Below are positions 12,130 through 23,639 of a DNA stretch of 64,000 bases, one piece after another. The stretch is from NCBI RefSeq assembly GCF_030272615.1, contig NW_026729172.1, positions 95,923 to 159,922 on the forward strand, given 5' to 3'. Source of the DNA: Cryptomeria japonica. Taxonomy: Eukaryota; Streptophyta; Pinopsida; Cupressales; Cupressaceae. Each line of letters begins with the position of its first letter. Positions within the stretch are counted from its first letter, which is position 1. Under the pieces are notes generated by a model. The model was given only the letters and a program-made list of their open reading frames with translations, was not told the origin of the DNA and did no database searches. The translations under genes were made by a program, and so were the position numbers.

Positions 12130-12695
12130 ATGGTGTAGGAGGATAGTTACAAAGTACCAAAGTTTGATGGCACAAATTATTCCTTTTGGAAAGAACATAT
12201 GGAATATTATTTGAATTCTCCATCACCCAAAATATGGGATATTATTAATAGTAGTTATACTAGTCCATCTACTTCGGATGAGATCAATGAGCATGAGAAT
12301 AATGCCAAGGAAAGAAATGCAATTGTTAGTAGTTTGAGTGACTTAGAGTTATTGAAGGTCATGGGTTACAAATATATAGAGGAAATTTGGGATAAGTTAA
12401 GCAAGATTTATGAAGGAGATCTAAAGATCAAGCAAGTCCAGATGCATAATCTAAAGTATAAATTTTAGACAATGAGGATGTTTGAAGATGAGATCATTGA
12501 AGGTAACTTGCACTGAGTGAATGAGATAGTAAGTGCAATTGGAGGTGTCGATGGAGTACTAGGAGAAACTAAATTTGTGAGAAAAGTAATGGGACACTGC
12601 CTAGATCCTATAATCCTAACCCTAAGTGAGAAAATTTCCTATATTTGCGATAAAAGAGTTAAATTTAGTGATCAAACTTAACAGAGCATGGAGAT
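12130..12695 (+). pseudogene. Copia gag remnant
   Basis: An ATG at 12130 opens the typical Copia Gag start (KVPKFDGTNYSFWKEHME). This is followed by a UBN2-type capsid region with SDLELLKVMGYKYIEEIWDKL, then HVNEI-like sequence near 12515 (VNEIVSAIGG) and KVMGHCLDPIILTLSEKI. In-frame stops occur at 12136 (TAG), 12466, near 12515 (TGA) and near 12680, several of them one C-to-T step from CAG or CGA. Zinc knuckle and pol are absent. It follows the LTR and primer site in the normal order, so this is the 5' end of a Copia element whose remainder is gone. Confidence 0.85.
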
Positions 12696-12954
12696 TCAAA
12701 TTTTTGTCAAGGTGAGGATCCATTAAGGATAGGTTGATCATTGATAGACCTTGATTTTGAATGCATGACTCATGGATTAGGAAGAGACACAATGCTCATC
12801 GCAAAAAAACCAATAATACGCTCTTCTCTAGTTACAAATTTTAAATTATCATTTTGTAAAACTGACTAATGTCACTTATTGTAATTAAGAGTTATAATTT
12901 TGACCCAATTTATAGAAAAGTTAGGTAAATCCTAACTTGTTCCCAACAAGTAGT

Positions 12955-13085
12955 TATAAAAACCGATTACTTAGATAGTTATGAGTAGTAATTACTAAGG
13001 TAGCTGCGAGAAATAATTACTTAGGTAGTTATGAAAAGTGATTACTTAGGTAGTTACAAAAAGTGATTACAAGTTAGTTATCAAA
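12955..13085. repeat. Minisatellite, about 25-bp units
   Basis: Roughly five degenerate units of the form GATTACTTAGGTAGTTATGAA, alternating with AGTAATTAC variants. A TATA-like CATATAAATACA follows at about 13090. The combination would suit the promoter part of an LTR, possibly of the chromovirus downstream. Confidence 0.65.
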
Positions 13086-13894
13086 GAGCTAGCATATAAA
13101 TACAATGCTAATTAAAATGTAAAGGGGACTTTTATAGAGGAGAAATTTTGCAAAAATTCTTAGAGAGATACATTGACGGCTTTTGTGTTTACACTTTGTA
13201 TAGAAGGGTTCTTGAGTTTGCATAATTCCATGGAAACAATAAAGAATTTATTTAGCTCGAATGTTCTAGATTAATTTTCAAGTTATTATTACTAATTTTT
13301 TGTATGTCAAGTTGGCGATATCTTTTGTCTACGTGAAAAAATCACATCTATTAAATTTCTTATAATCCATGCAATTGATCTTATTAAGTACATTTAAGAT
13401 TTGGTATCTTAATTTGAATGTGTTGGAGTTACTCATCTCTTCATATGTTGAGATATTTCATGCTTCTTTCATTGTCATTGCATAAAAAAACATACTCTAT
13501 CATGAAAATACCTTTGCAATTATTATCAGTTGTGAAATCATATTCAATATTTGTAGGTTTGCCAGTAGGGATTTTGTTATTCATCTTCCTTTAGTTTTGT
13601 CTTGTCTCCTTTAATACTTTCAAGTTAAACGCACACAAAACCCATAAAAACACCATCATACGAGAGAGTTGCTCCTCTCAAAAATAGAGGAATCACGCTA
13701 TTTCATAATAATCTCTCCAAATATTGGAATGATTGTCACTTCTCTTTGGGAAAATAATGTCAGTTTTGGAGAATCAATCAAAGTGAAAAATTTGTTTACC
13801 AATAGGATCAATTTGCACTCAAATGGAAACTTACTATAAACAGTAACCCTATATAATTGTAAGGTTGAAACACCATTTTTAAAATATTTATGGA
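13086..13894. other. No gene recognised
   Basis: Non-coding AT-rich sequence between the minisatellite and the chromovirus integrase. It may include the chromovirus LTR, but no LTR pair could be matched by eye. Confidence 0.35.
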
Positions 13895-14740
13895 GGATAT
13901 TATGAAAAAGAAGAAGAAATATATAAAGTTTAGTTCTAGATTTCACCCACAAACTAATGGACAAACGAAGGTAGTATATTAATGTTTGAGCAACTTGTTG
14001 AGATGTCTAGTAGGAGACAAGATAGAAAATTGGGACATGATCCTAACACAAGAAAATTTTGCATACAATAACTCAATAAACATGAGTACAAGGAGAAAAC
14101 CATTTGAGATTTTGATTGGGGTGCACCCCACAAGAGTTGCGAAACTCAAATTTACCAATATAGAAGGAAAAAGGAGTGTAGTTCAGTAGAGGAATTTAGA
14201 AACTAAATGGAAAATTACAATTCATATTGAAGTTGGGAAACACTTATAGACAATGAATAACAAATGCAAAGGTTAAGTACATGAGAGAAGGAGACACAAA
14301 GAGTTCCTAGTTGGTGATGAATTTAAGATATATCTCAAGGAGAGATTCCTACTAGGCATATACAACAAACTCAAGATAAAGAAGTTTGGTCCATGAAGAA
14401 TTTTTAAAATTTTTGACTCAAGTAACATGCATGAAGTTAAGTTACCAAATGTAATTGACATATCACCCATATTAAACATTGTAGATATTCATTAGTATGA
14501 TGAGAGACATTTAAGAAGAGGCAATATAGAAGTTTGTTTCAAGGAGCAACTACCACAATACCAACAAGAGTAGATAGAATAGATGTTGGACAACAAAGTT
14601 GAGCATAATACCAAAAATTGATGGTACATGGAATACCTAGTGAAGGAGAGAGGAATACTAGTAGAAGACTCATCATGGGTTTCACAATTAGAGATGGAAT
14701 GCCTTGGATTTTATCCACAATTGGTAAAGTGAACAACTCA
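13895..14740 (+). pseudogene. Chromovirus (Ty3/Gypsy) integrase with chromodomain remnant
   Basis: The plus strand encodes the integrase end: SRFHPQTNGQTKVV (catalytic Glu region altered), LLRCLVGDKIENWDMILTQ, FAYNNSINMSTRRKPFEI. Then comes the C-terminal region with GDEFKIYLKERFLLGIYNKL and LPNVIDISPILNIVDI. After a linker, 14565-14720 reads as a decayed chromodomain (MLDNKVEHNTKN; YMEYLVKERG; VEDSSWVSQLEME). Stops at about 13980, 14187, 14250 and later disable it. The chromodomain C-terminal to integrase is the hallmark of chromoviruses and is thought to guide insertion to chromatin. Order and spacing fit the Tekay/CRM-like branch. Upstream pol is missing. Confidence 0.85.
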
Positions 14741-15120
14741 CTTATCAAATAACCTTGGGTGTCTGATGCAGGGGCATCCCAAAAAACTTTAATGTGATCT
14801 ATTGTGTTACAATCATTTGGCTTGGAACAAAAAACCAAACATATATGACACCATTTGAACAACATATTTAAGTATCAAGGCATTTGGGTCAATTTTTAGA
14901 AATATATCACTAAAAAAAGATCATAGTACAAATAAAATATCATACAGTTTATCAAGTGACACATGCAAAACCTTTTTGTACCTTCCAACATAAAATCTAA
15001 CATATCACACAATAGATAGTGACCAGTGAAACTTCCAAATGGGACCCTAGCCTAGTTTATTAGTTCTTTGATCTTCATCATCAAGATTAAGTCAACCTAC
15101 ACATTTCATGAAGCATCAAG

Positions 15121-15410
15121 TGTTGGGGCACCTTTTAATTGACACAAATAATTGCTAAGGCTTAGAATGAATATCTAAACATCTATTCCATATAAGAGAA
15201 AGTAGTCAGGAAGCTAGAGAGATAGTAGTCACTAAGCAAGTTAGGAGTCAACAAGTTAGTGAGTTAGTAACAAGAGTCTTATCCTGAATTCCATATTTTC
15301 ATGTAAGCTTGCAATTAGCTTGTGGTGGCTTGTGGCCAATCTGTAATTTATACTTAGAAAGCAAATACAAATTCTATAATCATTCTACTATATGAATCGA
15401 TGATATTTCA
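15121..15410 (+). mobile_element. Candidate 3' LTR of the chromovirus
   Basis: TGTTGGGGCACC begins at 15121, about 400 bases after the chromodomain, and a TG...CA unit could end at 15410 (ATATTTCA). The start is typical of plant LTRs, but no second copy or target duplication is seen. Confidence 0.35.
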
Positions 15411-16079
15411 TGGTGTTAAGATATTTTTGTCGTGTGTAAATCTAGGCTACATGGTTTGATAGTCCTATCTCTAAAACCTTCCTCTGTGTCTGCATTAATT
15501 ACTATTTAAAGGTTTTATGCATTTTTTAATGAAATGTGAAAGGTAAAATAATGAAAATCCCAAACAAACATCAAAGAGTAGTATGGAACAAATAAATCTA
15601 TGGTTGAATTAAAATAACAATCAGGAAAGGAGTTGAGATAAGGAAAATGAAGGCTAAAAAGTAATGAATTAAAGGAGTAAAGTTGCATCAAGATAGTTTG
15701 AAACCAAAATAGTCTAAGGAGCAATACATAACCTCACTCTTCTTATCCTTGAACAAATCCTTCTTAGTTGATCCCTTTTTTCAAATGTTATTCTTGATTT
15801 TGAAAGACTCATAGAACTGCATGACTTCCTCTCTCTCTAAACACCCTATCCCCTTTATCATATAAGAATAAGCTATTAGCAAAATTTCCTTTACCATTTT
15901 CTACAATTTATATCAAGTTTGATATATCTCAAAATATTGGCTTAATGTACTAAGTAAAAACATGAAATGAATCTATTAAGAGTTTTTTCTTAGTGGTTCA
16001 ACAACTAGATTGCTTAGATATCAATACCCTTGCATTTATATATTGAAGTATGTGTCTAAAGAAAAAGTTGTCATTTGCC
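15411..16079. other. No gene recognised
   Basis: AT-rich non-coding sequence with no repeat structure that I could identify. Confidence 0.4.
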
Positions 16080-16510
16080 TAAGCTACCACAAGTAGGGGC
16101 TAAAGATCTCCTAGGATCAAGCTTGGTTAAATATCACTTTTGAGGGATTTGAATCTTGGTGGATGGTATGATGAACATAATATTATTCTTACTAATCGAA
16201 CTACAACTCTTTCATTACTATAAGTTATTTCAAGTGAGTAAGGTCTCTGAAATGAGCATATGCCATACATTGTCTACTCATTTGAGCCCCTATAATGAAC
16301 ACCATGATAGAGGGTTGATAATTGACGTATGGACACCTAAAACGATGATATGTATTACATGAGATAAGATGAAATTGTTTGTGGTTTGACACTTGTAGTT
16401 TGACTAGTCTTTGGATGGTGTTTCTTTGAAACAACTCAATTTAATCTTTTTACAATTGTGTATAATATTACATTCTATTAGACCTAATTTTTTTTAATGA
16501 TCAAACAATC
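16080..16510 (+). repeat. Repeat family R1, copy 1
   Basis: Matches 51300-51750 over its full length in the same orientation. Landmarks are AGTAGGGGCT, CACTTTTGAGG, ATCTTNNTGGATGGT, ATTTGAGCCCCTATAA, GGGTTGA, and GGATGGTGTTTCTTT. A 165-bp core also occurs inverted at 54939-55104. No coding sequence; transposon class unknown. Confidence 0.65.
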
Positions 16511-16739
16511 CATTATAATTTAGAGGTCATCCAAACCCAAAAGTAAATATCTATTTTTCATATTTCTATGAAGTAAAATTAACATCTGATATTAAACTAT
16601 TTGTTTTTAGTAAGCTAGGAACTTGCCCATTTGTGTCTACAAGGTGGACGAGACAATAGAATAATATGTGCTTTATTCCCTTCCTAATCTGCTTAAGTAA
16701 GCAAAATTTCACCCTGATTTCGTCCCTCTAAGATGAAAA

Positions 16740-16965
16740 CTCGCTTGGAAGAGATAGTAAGGTTACTTTCAGGAGTCTATTAAATTCAAAGCGAGGACAC
16801 GTCCAGTCAATTTTAATGTTGGTCGTTGTAGTCAATTTTTAAGTTACTTCTATAGCTCATATGCATAATATTGTCCGCAATGCTATGGTACACCACTTCT
16901 GTGTTTCGCATTAGGTAGGAAAAAGGGTGCACCATTCCGTTATCAACAGAAAAAAATTAAAGGAC
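16740..16965 (+). repeat. Dispersed repeat family D, copy B
   Basis: Diverged relative of the sequences at 1-165 and 61190-61930. Shared blocks include TATTAAATTCAAAG, GACACGTCCA, ACACCACTTCTGTG and GCATTAGGTAGGAAAAAGG. It lies about 1.1 kb upstream of the receptor-like gene. Confidence 0.5.
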
Positions 16966-18113
16966 AAGTTCATCTTTTACATAAAGATGCATCTATTCTG
17001 TAGACTATTTTGATAAAAAAATAATGTATAATATATAATTAAATATTAATCATAAATAAAAATTTGTCATGGTTTCGTGAAAATAATTAGATAGGAAAAG
17101 TGTTTAGAGTTTTGTTTGTTGTGGATGTTTAGTTACTTGGTTAAGTTAGCTATTGAAGTGAAAAGAGGGGTTGGCTGAGTATATTTGTGAGTGTTAATTA
17201 GTGGTTTTTTTAAAAATGTGCCAATACAAATGTGTTTTGTACTTACTTTACTACTTATATCAAAGTTGCATGTGACAAGCAAAATAAAGGCAGAATCTTA
17301 TTGTTATTTTCCTCATGTTGATCATATTTGTACTCATCTTTATGAAAAATCTAGCAAATTAAAAAAACAAATAGTGATTGAAAAGAAAATCCATATGTTA
17401 GATGATGATGCTTTCTAAGTTTTGTGTCATTGATCACTCAAAGTAAAGTTGCTTGCTTTCATAAAAGAAACATCTTCAATATAAGTAAATAATAACATTA
17501 TATTATTATGATCTTGAAATATAAACCTTTACAAATTTAAAAAAATTATATTTAATGAATTCTAAATTGCATATACTCTAACCAAATATTTAAAAAATGT
17601 ATGTTAAAAACTTAAAATCTATTTTATATCACTAGTTGGATTTACAACCTATTTTTTTAATCTATTTATTAAAAATATGTAAATCTTATTATTAATTAAT
17701 AGGTAGTGAGCTTAATGAGAAATATAAGAAGTTTCTTTATATAAAAGATATGGTTACTGAAAGATCTTTTCCATATTTTAATCACCTCTAAGATCACATT
17801 CTTGATCGTCAGTAATCAAATATGTTAATTTGTAGGCATCAAACTAACGGTTACGTGAATTAGAATTAATCATGACCGCTTTTCTGCTTCTCGAGATTCC
17901 CTCAAATTTCGGTTGATTAATTTCACCAAGAAAAACGCTTTTCTCCAAAAACTGCCGACAGTCGTTAAGTTTAAAATAATGACACAAACTTATTAAAGAC
18001 GTTTAGTTAATTACTAAATCATTGACCCGTTGAGCAGCAGGAAGTATAAGAAGAGCCTTTCCCACCCAAACAATAACAAACCACAATCTGCGTTTTCCTG
18101 CATCCCAAATAGA
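16966..18113 (+). promoter_or_regulatory. Upstream region of the LRR gene, with TATA candidate
   Basis: Non-coding AT-rich sequence. TATATAAAAG at about 17738-17747 is the best TATA-box candidate and would give a 5' leader of roughly 340 bases. A longer N-terminal reading from ATG 18030 adds a hydrophilic stretch ahead of the signal peptide, so the ATG at 18114 is the better start. Confidence 0.3.
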
Positions 18114-20834
18114 ATGGCCATCCCTTCACACAAGCTGTTTTTAGTTTTCATGTCTCTTTTGCTTGTCTTCCTTTTCCTCTCTCCACGCTCTTCTTTTTCC
18201 CATCCATTACTCTCGACCAGCGGTCTTTCCCATGAATCCTAGGCTCTCCTTCGTTTCAAAGCTGCCCTCAATATTTCCTACAGCCTCAATCTGATTTCGT
18301 GGGTGAATGGAACAGACTGTTGCACCAACTGGACAGGCATCTCCTGCGACAATCACACCAATCACGTTGTCTCTCTTAACATACGCTCTCTCGGTGCTGA
18401 AGGCATGATATCTGAGAGCCTGTGCCAACTTCGTTTTCTCACATCACTCACTATATCCGGAGTATTCTCTCTTACATCAGGTACTGTCATTCCTCCCTGT
18501 TTGAGAAATCTCTCTTATATTCGCTATTTAGATTTATCTGGAAATAGCTTTAGGGGGATGATTCCCCCTTTCGTTTGTTCTCTCACCCGTCTTACATATC
18601 TTGATCTCTCATTTAATAACTTCAATGGAAGCATGCCCTCCTGCTTTGGCAATCTTTCTTCTTTAACTGAACTTGACCTTTCTGACAACCAACTTAGTGG
18701 AAGCATACCCTAGTTACCAGAAACGCGACGGGAGACATCCGTTTCGCGTTTCGACGGCCGAAACGGGTTTCCCGTTGCGGACGGCCGTTTCGAAGGGGTG
18801 ATTTTGGTTTTTCCAAACTGCTGTTAAAATTTAAACAAAAGTTAGGCATTTTTATCTCAACTTGGAAGTGGAGTTAACATTAGGTTATAAATGCCAATGG
18901 TGGAGTTAACATTAGGTTATAAATGCCAATAAAGGTCATGTTGGAGTTTATAACTGTCAATAAAGTTCCAGTTGGAGTTTACATTAATTTACAATTTTTG
19001 TAGGGTCAAGTTAAGTCTCACACATTTATTTTTGTCCTGGTGGTTTTATTATACTCATTGTGAAAAATATTTTCTACATATTATTTTAAAACGAAAGAAT
19101 GAAATCAAATATTTTTTAACAATGTTTAAATTTTTTATTAGAGATATGTGTATTAAAATTTTTATTTTTAAAATTAATTTTATTTTATTTTACAAATATT
19201 TATATATACACATCTGTCTGTATTTATCTGATTGTGTGCTAAATATTAGCACAATCTGGATTCCATCCTTTCAATTATATGAGTTGTCTTTAATGTCATG
19301 TACAATTGATGGTGAATTTCCACCTTGGATCTCAACACAATTCTCACTTGAAAGGTTGGAATTAACAAATGCTAGTCTTGTGGGTGCAATTCCCTCTTGG
19401 CTATGGGAAACCAGTCCTCAGTTGCAATATTTAAATCTCTCAGGAAATCATCTAGAAGGAAGCCTAACGTCAAATCTTTCAATATGTACACAACTTTCAG
19501 AGTTGGATGTGTCAAGAAATGGACTGAGTGGATGCATCCCATCAATATGGCCTTCCAGTATTTCAATATTGTTGCTTAATGACAATTTATTTAGTGGCAA
19601 GATTCCTTCAAGCCTGGGCAAATTATCTCAACTCCAAATGTTAAATCTTGCATACAATTTATTTAGTGGCAATATTCCTTATAGCCTGGGAAAATTATTT
19701 CAACTCCAATTTTTAAATCTTGCAAACAACAAAATAAGTGGAATGATCCCTGCAAGCTTGTCCAATTGCTCTTCTCTCATTGTCTTAAATTTGGGAAACA
19801 ACAGTTTGAAGGGAAGCTTACCATATGAATTTAGTAGACTAAGGCAATTAAAGTCATTAGTTGTTCATGGTAATATCCTGAACAGATCTTTTCCACCTTC
19901 AATATCAAATTGTTCATTTTTACAAGTTCTTGATATCGGGAACAACTTTTTTGGAGGTGAAATGCCACCAACAATTGGAAATTTTTCCGTTCTAAGAGTA
20001 TTGGTGATGAAGAAAAATAATTTTACAGGGAATATTCCTTCAACCATAGGCCAACTAATATACCTTCAGATCTTGCTCCTCTCTTCCAATCATTTCTCAG
20101 GTTTAATTCCACACACAATTGTATCATTGCAAGCAATGACAATAGAAGACCAAAATGGTATTGTATTGTCCAATTTTTATTATGGGCAAATATATCAGGA
20201 TGGATTGGATATGACTTCAAAGGCTAGAGATGAGCACTACCCATATATTCTTTCCACTCTCACAACCATAGATCTATCAAACAATGAATTGGATGGAGAA
20301 GTTGCTTCTGATTTTGGAAAGTTGAAGAGGTTAAAGTTTTTGAACCTTTCAATGAACAATTTGAATGGGACCATTCCAAGTAGTTTGGGAGAAATGGGTC
20401 AGCTAGCGTCATTAGACCTTTCAAGAAATAAATTTTTAGGAAAAATCCCTATGGAGTTTACATCTCTTAGCTTTTTAGGTTTCCTAAATTTATCAAACAA
20501 CCACCTTTCAGGAAGTATACCCCAAGGAACACAGATGATTACATTTGGAGAATCCTCTTATTTAGAAAATTCTAATTTATGGGGGTGTCCCCTACCCAAA
20601 AATTGTTCTTGGCCACAATATATTCCTCGTCCTCCTGAAGTTTCAATTAACAAAGAAAAGAAAAACACTAAATATCCTTTGTATGGAATAGCATTAGGAT
20701 TGTCATATGGAGTAGCATTTGGAGGAATAGTGTCATTGATCTTGATAAAAATGAGTTGGAGAAGGAAATATTTCAGTAAAGTTGATGCAATCCTAAAAAT
20801 TGTGTTTCCTTGGATGAAGGACTTGACACTATAA
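18114..20834 (+). pseudogene. LRR receptor-like protein, disrupted
   Basis: The product would be a plasma-membrane leucine-rich-repeat receptor-like protein without a kinase, the class that detects extracellular ligands in defence or development. The N-part (18114-18713) has a signal peptide (KLFLVFMSLLLVFLFL), an LRR N-cap (ALLRFKAAL; GTDCCTNWTGISCD) and about four LRRs. The C-part (about 19246-20834) has about 16 LRRs with LxxLxLxxNxxxGxIP spacing. It also has an island-like insert (YYGQIYQDGLDMTSKARDEH) before the last four LRRs, a C-cap (NLWGCPLPKNC), a membrane helix (YGVAFGGIVSLILI) and a basic tail with no kinase. Defects are TAG at 18240 where CAG would fit, a TAG at 18711, and about 530 bases of foreign sequence replacing several LRRs. 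Both parts are in the same frame. An intron at 18714-19245 is less likely because no good donor is seen. Homologues of this type are usually intronless in the LRR region. Confidence 0.85.
18714..19245. mobile_element. Foreign insertion in the LRR gene
   Basis: The LRR reading frame stops abruptly at 18713 and resumes at about 19246. The first 90 bases are strikingly CpG-rich (GACGGCCG twice; AAACGGGTTTCCCGTT palindrome) in an AT-rich setting. They are followed by a degenerate repeat of period about 32 (TGGAGTTAACATTAGG at 18869 and 18901, weaker at 18941 and 18972). LRRs are missing across it, so insertion came with a deletion. Element class is unknown. Confidence 0.6.
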
Positions 20835-22800
20835 AAGGATACATCTATAAAAGGTGAGTTATTTGTTTTTCTTTGAAGTAATTGTCCTTATTTAAAATAT
20901 TACAAAGTTTGAATTTAAATAGAAATTAGTACTTAGCTTTTTAGACAAATTCTCATTGGTTATTTTGTCTATTACTTGTGGATTATTTGTACCGCTTTTA
21001 AATTTAATAATGCAATTTCCTTTTATTGTTATAAATATGTGTACAAGAATTTACTTTTGCTAAGGCAGGCTTTTTGGTGTATTCTCCTTATTGAAGGCAA
21101 AAACACATTATTGGTGGCTTCACCCAACATATTATTGTATATAGTTTGATTGTTACGCTAAATCAAGATTAAAATTGTTCTTTCATAGACGGAGGACCTG
21201 GTACTATAAGGGGCACATCTATAAAAGGTGAGTTATATTTTTATTCTATGAAGTAATTATCCTTATTTAAAATATTATAATGTTAAAATTTAAATAGAAA
21301 TTAATAGTTAGCTTTTTAGACAAATTCTCATTGGTTATTTTGTCTATTACTTATGGATTATTTGTACAACTTCTAAATTTAATAATGAAATCCTTTGATT
21401 GTTATAAATATGTGTATAGGACTATAATTTTGCTAAGGAAGGCTTTTTGGTGTATTCTCCTTATTGAAGACAAAAACAAAAATAATGGTGGCTTCATCAA
21501 GCATATTATTGTATATAGTTTAATTGTTATGCTAAATCCATATAAAAATTATGTTTCCATGGATGAAGGACCCGACACTATAAAAAGGATACATCTATAA
21601 AAGGTGAGTTATAATTTTTTTCTATGGAGCAATTATCCTTATTTAAAATATTGCAATATTAAAATTTAAATATAAATTAATAGTTATATTTTTAGAAAAA
21701 TTCTCATTGGTTATTTTGTTTGTTACTTGTCGATTATTTGTACTACTTTTAAATTTAATAATGAAATCTTTTGATTGTTACAGATATGTGTACTAGACTT
21801 TTTTTTGCGAAAGAAGGCTTTTTGGTGCATTCTCCTTATTGAAGACAAAAACATATTATTGGTGGTTTCACCCAACATATTGTTGTATATAGTTTAATTA
21901 TTATGCTAAATCAAGATAAAAATTGTGTTTCCATAGATGAAGGACCTGACACTATAAAGGGATACATCTATAAAAGGCGAGTTATTTTTTTTCTATGAAG
22001 TAATTATCCTTATTTAAAATATTACAATGTTAAAATTTAAACAAAAATTAGTAGTTATCTTTTTAGACAAATTTTCATTGGTTATTTTTTCTACTAGTGG
22101 ATTACTTGTACTACTTTTGAATTTAATAAGGAAGTCCTTTGATTGTTATAAAGTTGTGTACATGAAGGCTTTTGGTGTGTTCTCTTTATTGAAGACAAAA
22201 ACGCATTAATTACTTGTGGCTTCACCCAACATATTATTGTATATAGTTTAATTGTAATGCTAAATTAAGATAAAAATTGTGTTTCCATAGATGACTTGAA
22301 CCTGACACTATAAACGAATACATCTATAAAAGGTGAGTTATAATTTTTTACTATAAAGTAATTATCCTTATTTAAAATATTACAATGTTAAAATTTAAAT
22401 GGAAATTAGTAGTTATCTTTTTAGACAAATTTTCATTGGTTATTTTGTGTATTACTTGTGGATAATTTGTACTACTTTAAAATTTAATAATGAAATCTTT
22501 TGATTGTTATAAACATGTGAACATGACTTGTACAATTTCAGTCGGCCTAGTGGTGGAGAACTTGTTCTCTTAAAAGAGAGGTCACAAGGTCAAATCCCGT
22601 AAGGGGGTATCGTATGTACATCTTATCGGCTTCGGCTCATTACCAATTGATAAAAAAAAAATGTTTACATGACTTTTTTTTGCTAAGGATGGCTTTTTGG
22701 TGTATTGTCCTTATTGAAGACAAAGCATATTATTGGTGGCTTCACCTAGCATATTATTGTACATAGTTTAATTGTTATGATAAATCAAGATTATATAATG
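20796..22800 (+). repeat. Tandem array of about 370-bp units beginning in the LRR gene's last codons
   Basis: Five starts (about 20796, 21170, 21545, 21915, 22270) repeat the segment that encodes the protein's end: TTTCCNTNGATGAAGGAC, ACACTATAA, then ACATCTATAAAAGGTGAGTT. Each is followed by about 320 bases of similar AT-rich sequence. The last unit carries a SINE and fades at about 22800. In units 2, 4 and 5 the core is preceded by TTTCATAG or TTTCCATAG (acceptor-like); in all units it ends AAAAG followed by GTGAGTT or, in unit 4, GCGAGTT (donor-like). This gives exon-like cores of 40-49 bases (21189-21237, 21937-21976, 22291-22332). Confidence 0.85.
22530..22666 (+). mobile_element. tRNA-derived SINE
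   Basis: A 137-bp insertion is flanked by the duplication ACATGACTT (22521-22529 and 22667-22675). It has a box-A-like GGCCTAGTGGTGGAG, a box-B-like GGTCAAATCCC about 50 bases later, a TCGGCTTCGGCTC segment and an A-tail (10 A). Sister units of the tandem array lack it, which shows the empty site. It is non-coding and would depend on LINE proteins for movement. Confidence 0.85.
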
Positions 22801-23639
22801 TAATGTTTGCAAATATTTAATCTATTGCACATGATTTTGAAATGGCCTACATCTAATAGAAAGCTTGTATATTTACATGAAGAAAGGAATTTAAAAACAA
22901 AAAAATCACTCTATTCATAAATATGAAAAAAAAATGATTGTGAAAAGCCTGATGTACAACAAATAAACTAGTTCTAAACATTCATATGTAATTAATATGA
23001 AAATTGGGAAAAAAAAATTAGTTTACGTAAAAGTGATACTTTTCTTCCTTATTTCACAAGATGGGATATATAGTTTTTTTTTTGTTTTTTTAACCTGTTC
23101 AGATTATATATTCATAGGTTCACATTTCCCATTGGCATCATTCTACTCAATGCATTTGTCTACAAAAGTTTAGAATATTTTTGTAGTTTAACACTTAAAT
23201 CAGTGAATGGATTTCTAATGAATACACTATTTTTTTGAAGTAATTGTTGATCTATATAAAGATCATTATGGATCTATATCACACTTGCATCATAATATTA
23301 AGATAACTTTCAATTTGATCTTGCTCGTATTTCCAAAAGTACTAGTGAAAATATTTTTGAACAAGAAGTTGCTAGAATCACATATAATATTTTTAAATGT
23401 TTGGAGAAAACTATAAGCTCTACAATGTGTGTAAGTATGCAAGTACTATCTGCTAATGAATTAATTCATTACAAGGTGCTTTCTATTTATTCTATTTTGA
23501 TTATAGCAACCATTAAATAAATAATAATAATTTAAGTGAACCATAACTATTAAAAATAAATATTTATGTATTACAATGTTAAAGAAAGCATTAGAAAAAA
23601 AGAAAAATGAATGAAGAAAAATATTGCATGGTAAATAAA
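22801..23639. other. No gene recognised
   Basis: AT-rich non-coding sequence with several A- and T-runs. Nothing supportable seen. Confidence 0.4.

Noticed and set aside
18972-19245. N-terminal extension of the second LRR half starting at TTG 18972
   Set aside because: No ATG at that point, no LRR similarity, composition of inserted AT-rich DNA; the LRR similarity starts at about 19246.
22546-22620. tRNA gene
   Set aside because: Box A and B are present but the cloverleaf does not close, and an A-tail and target duplication mark it as a SINE.
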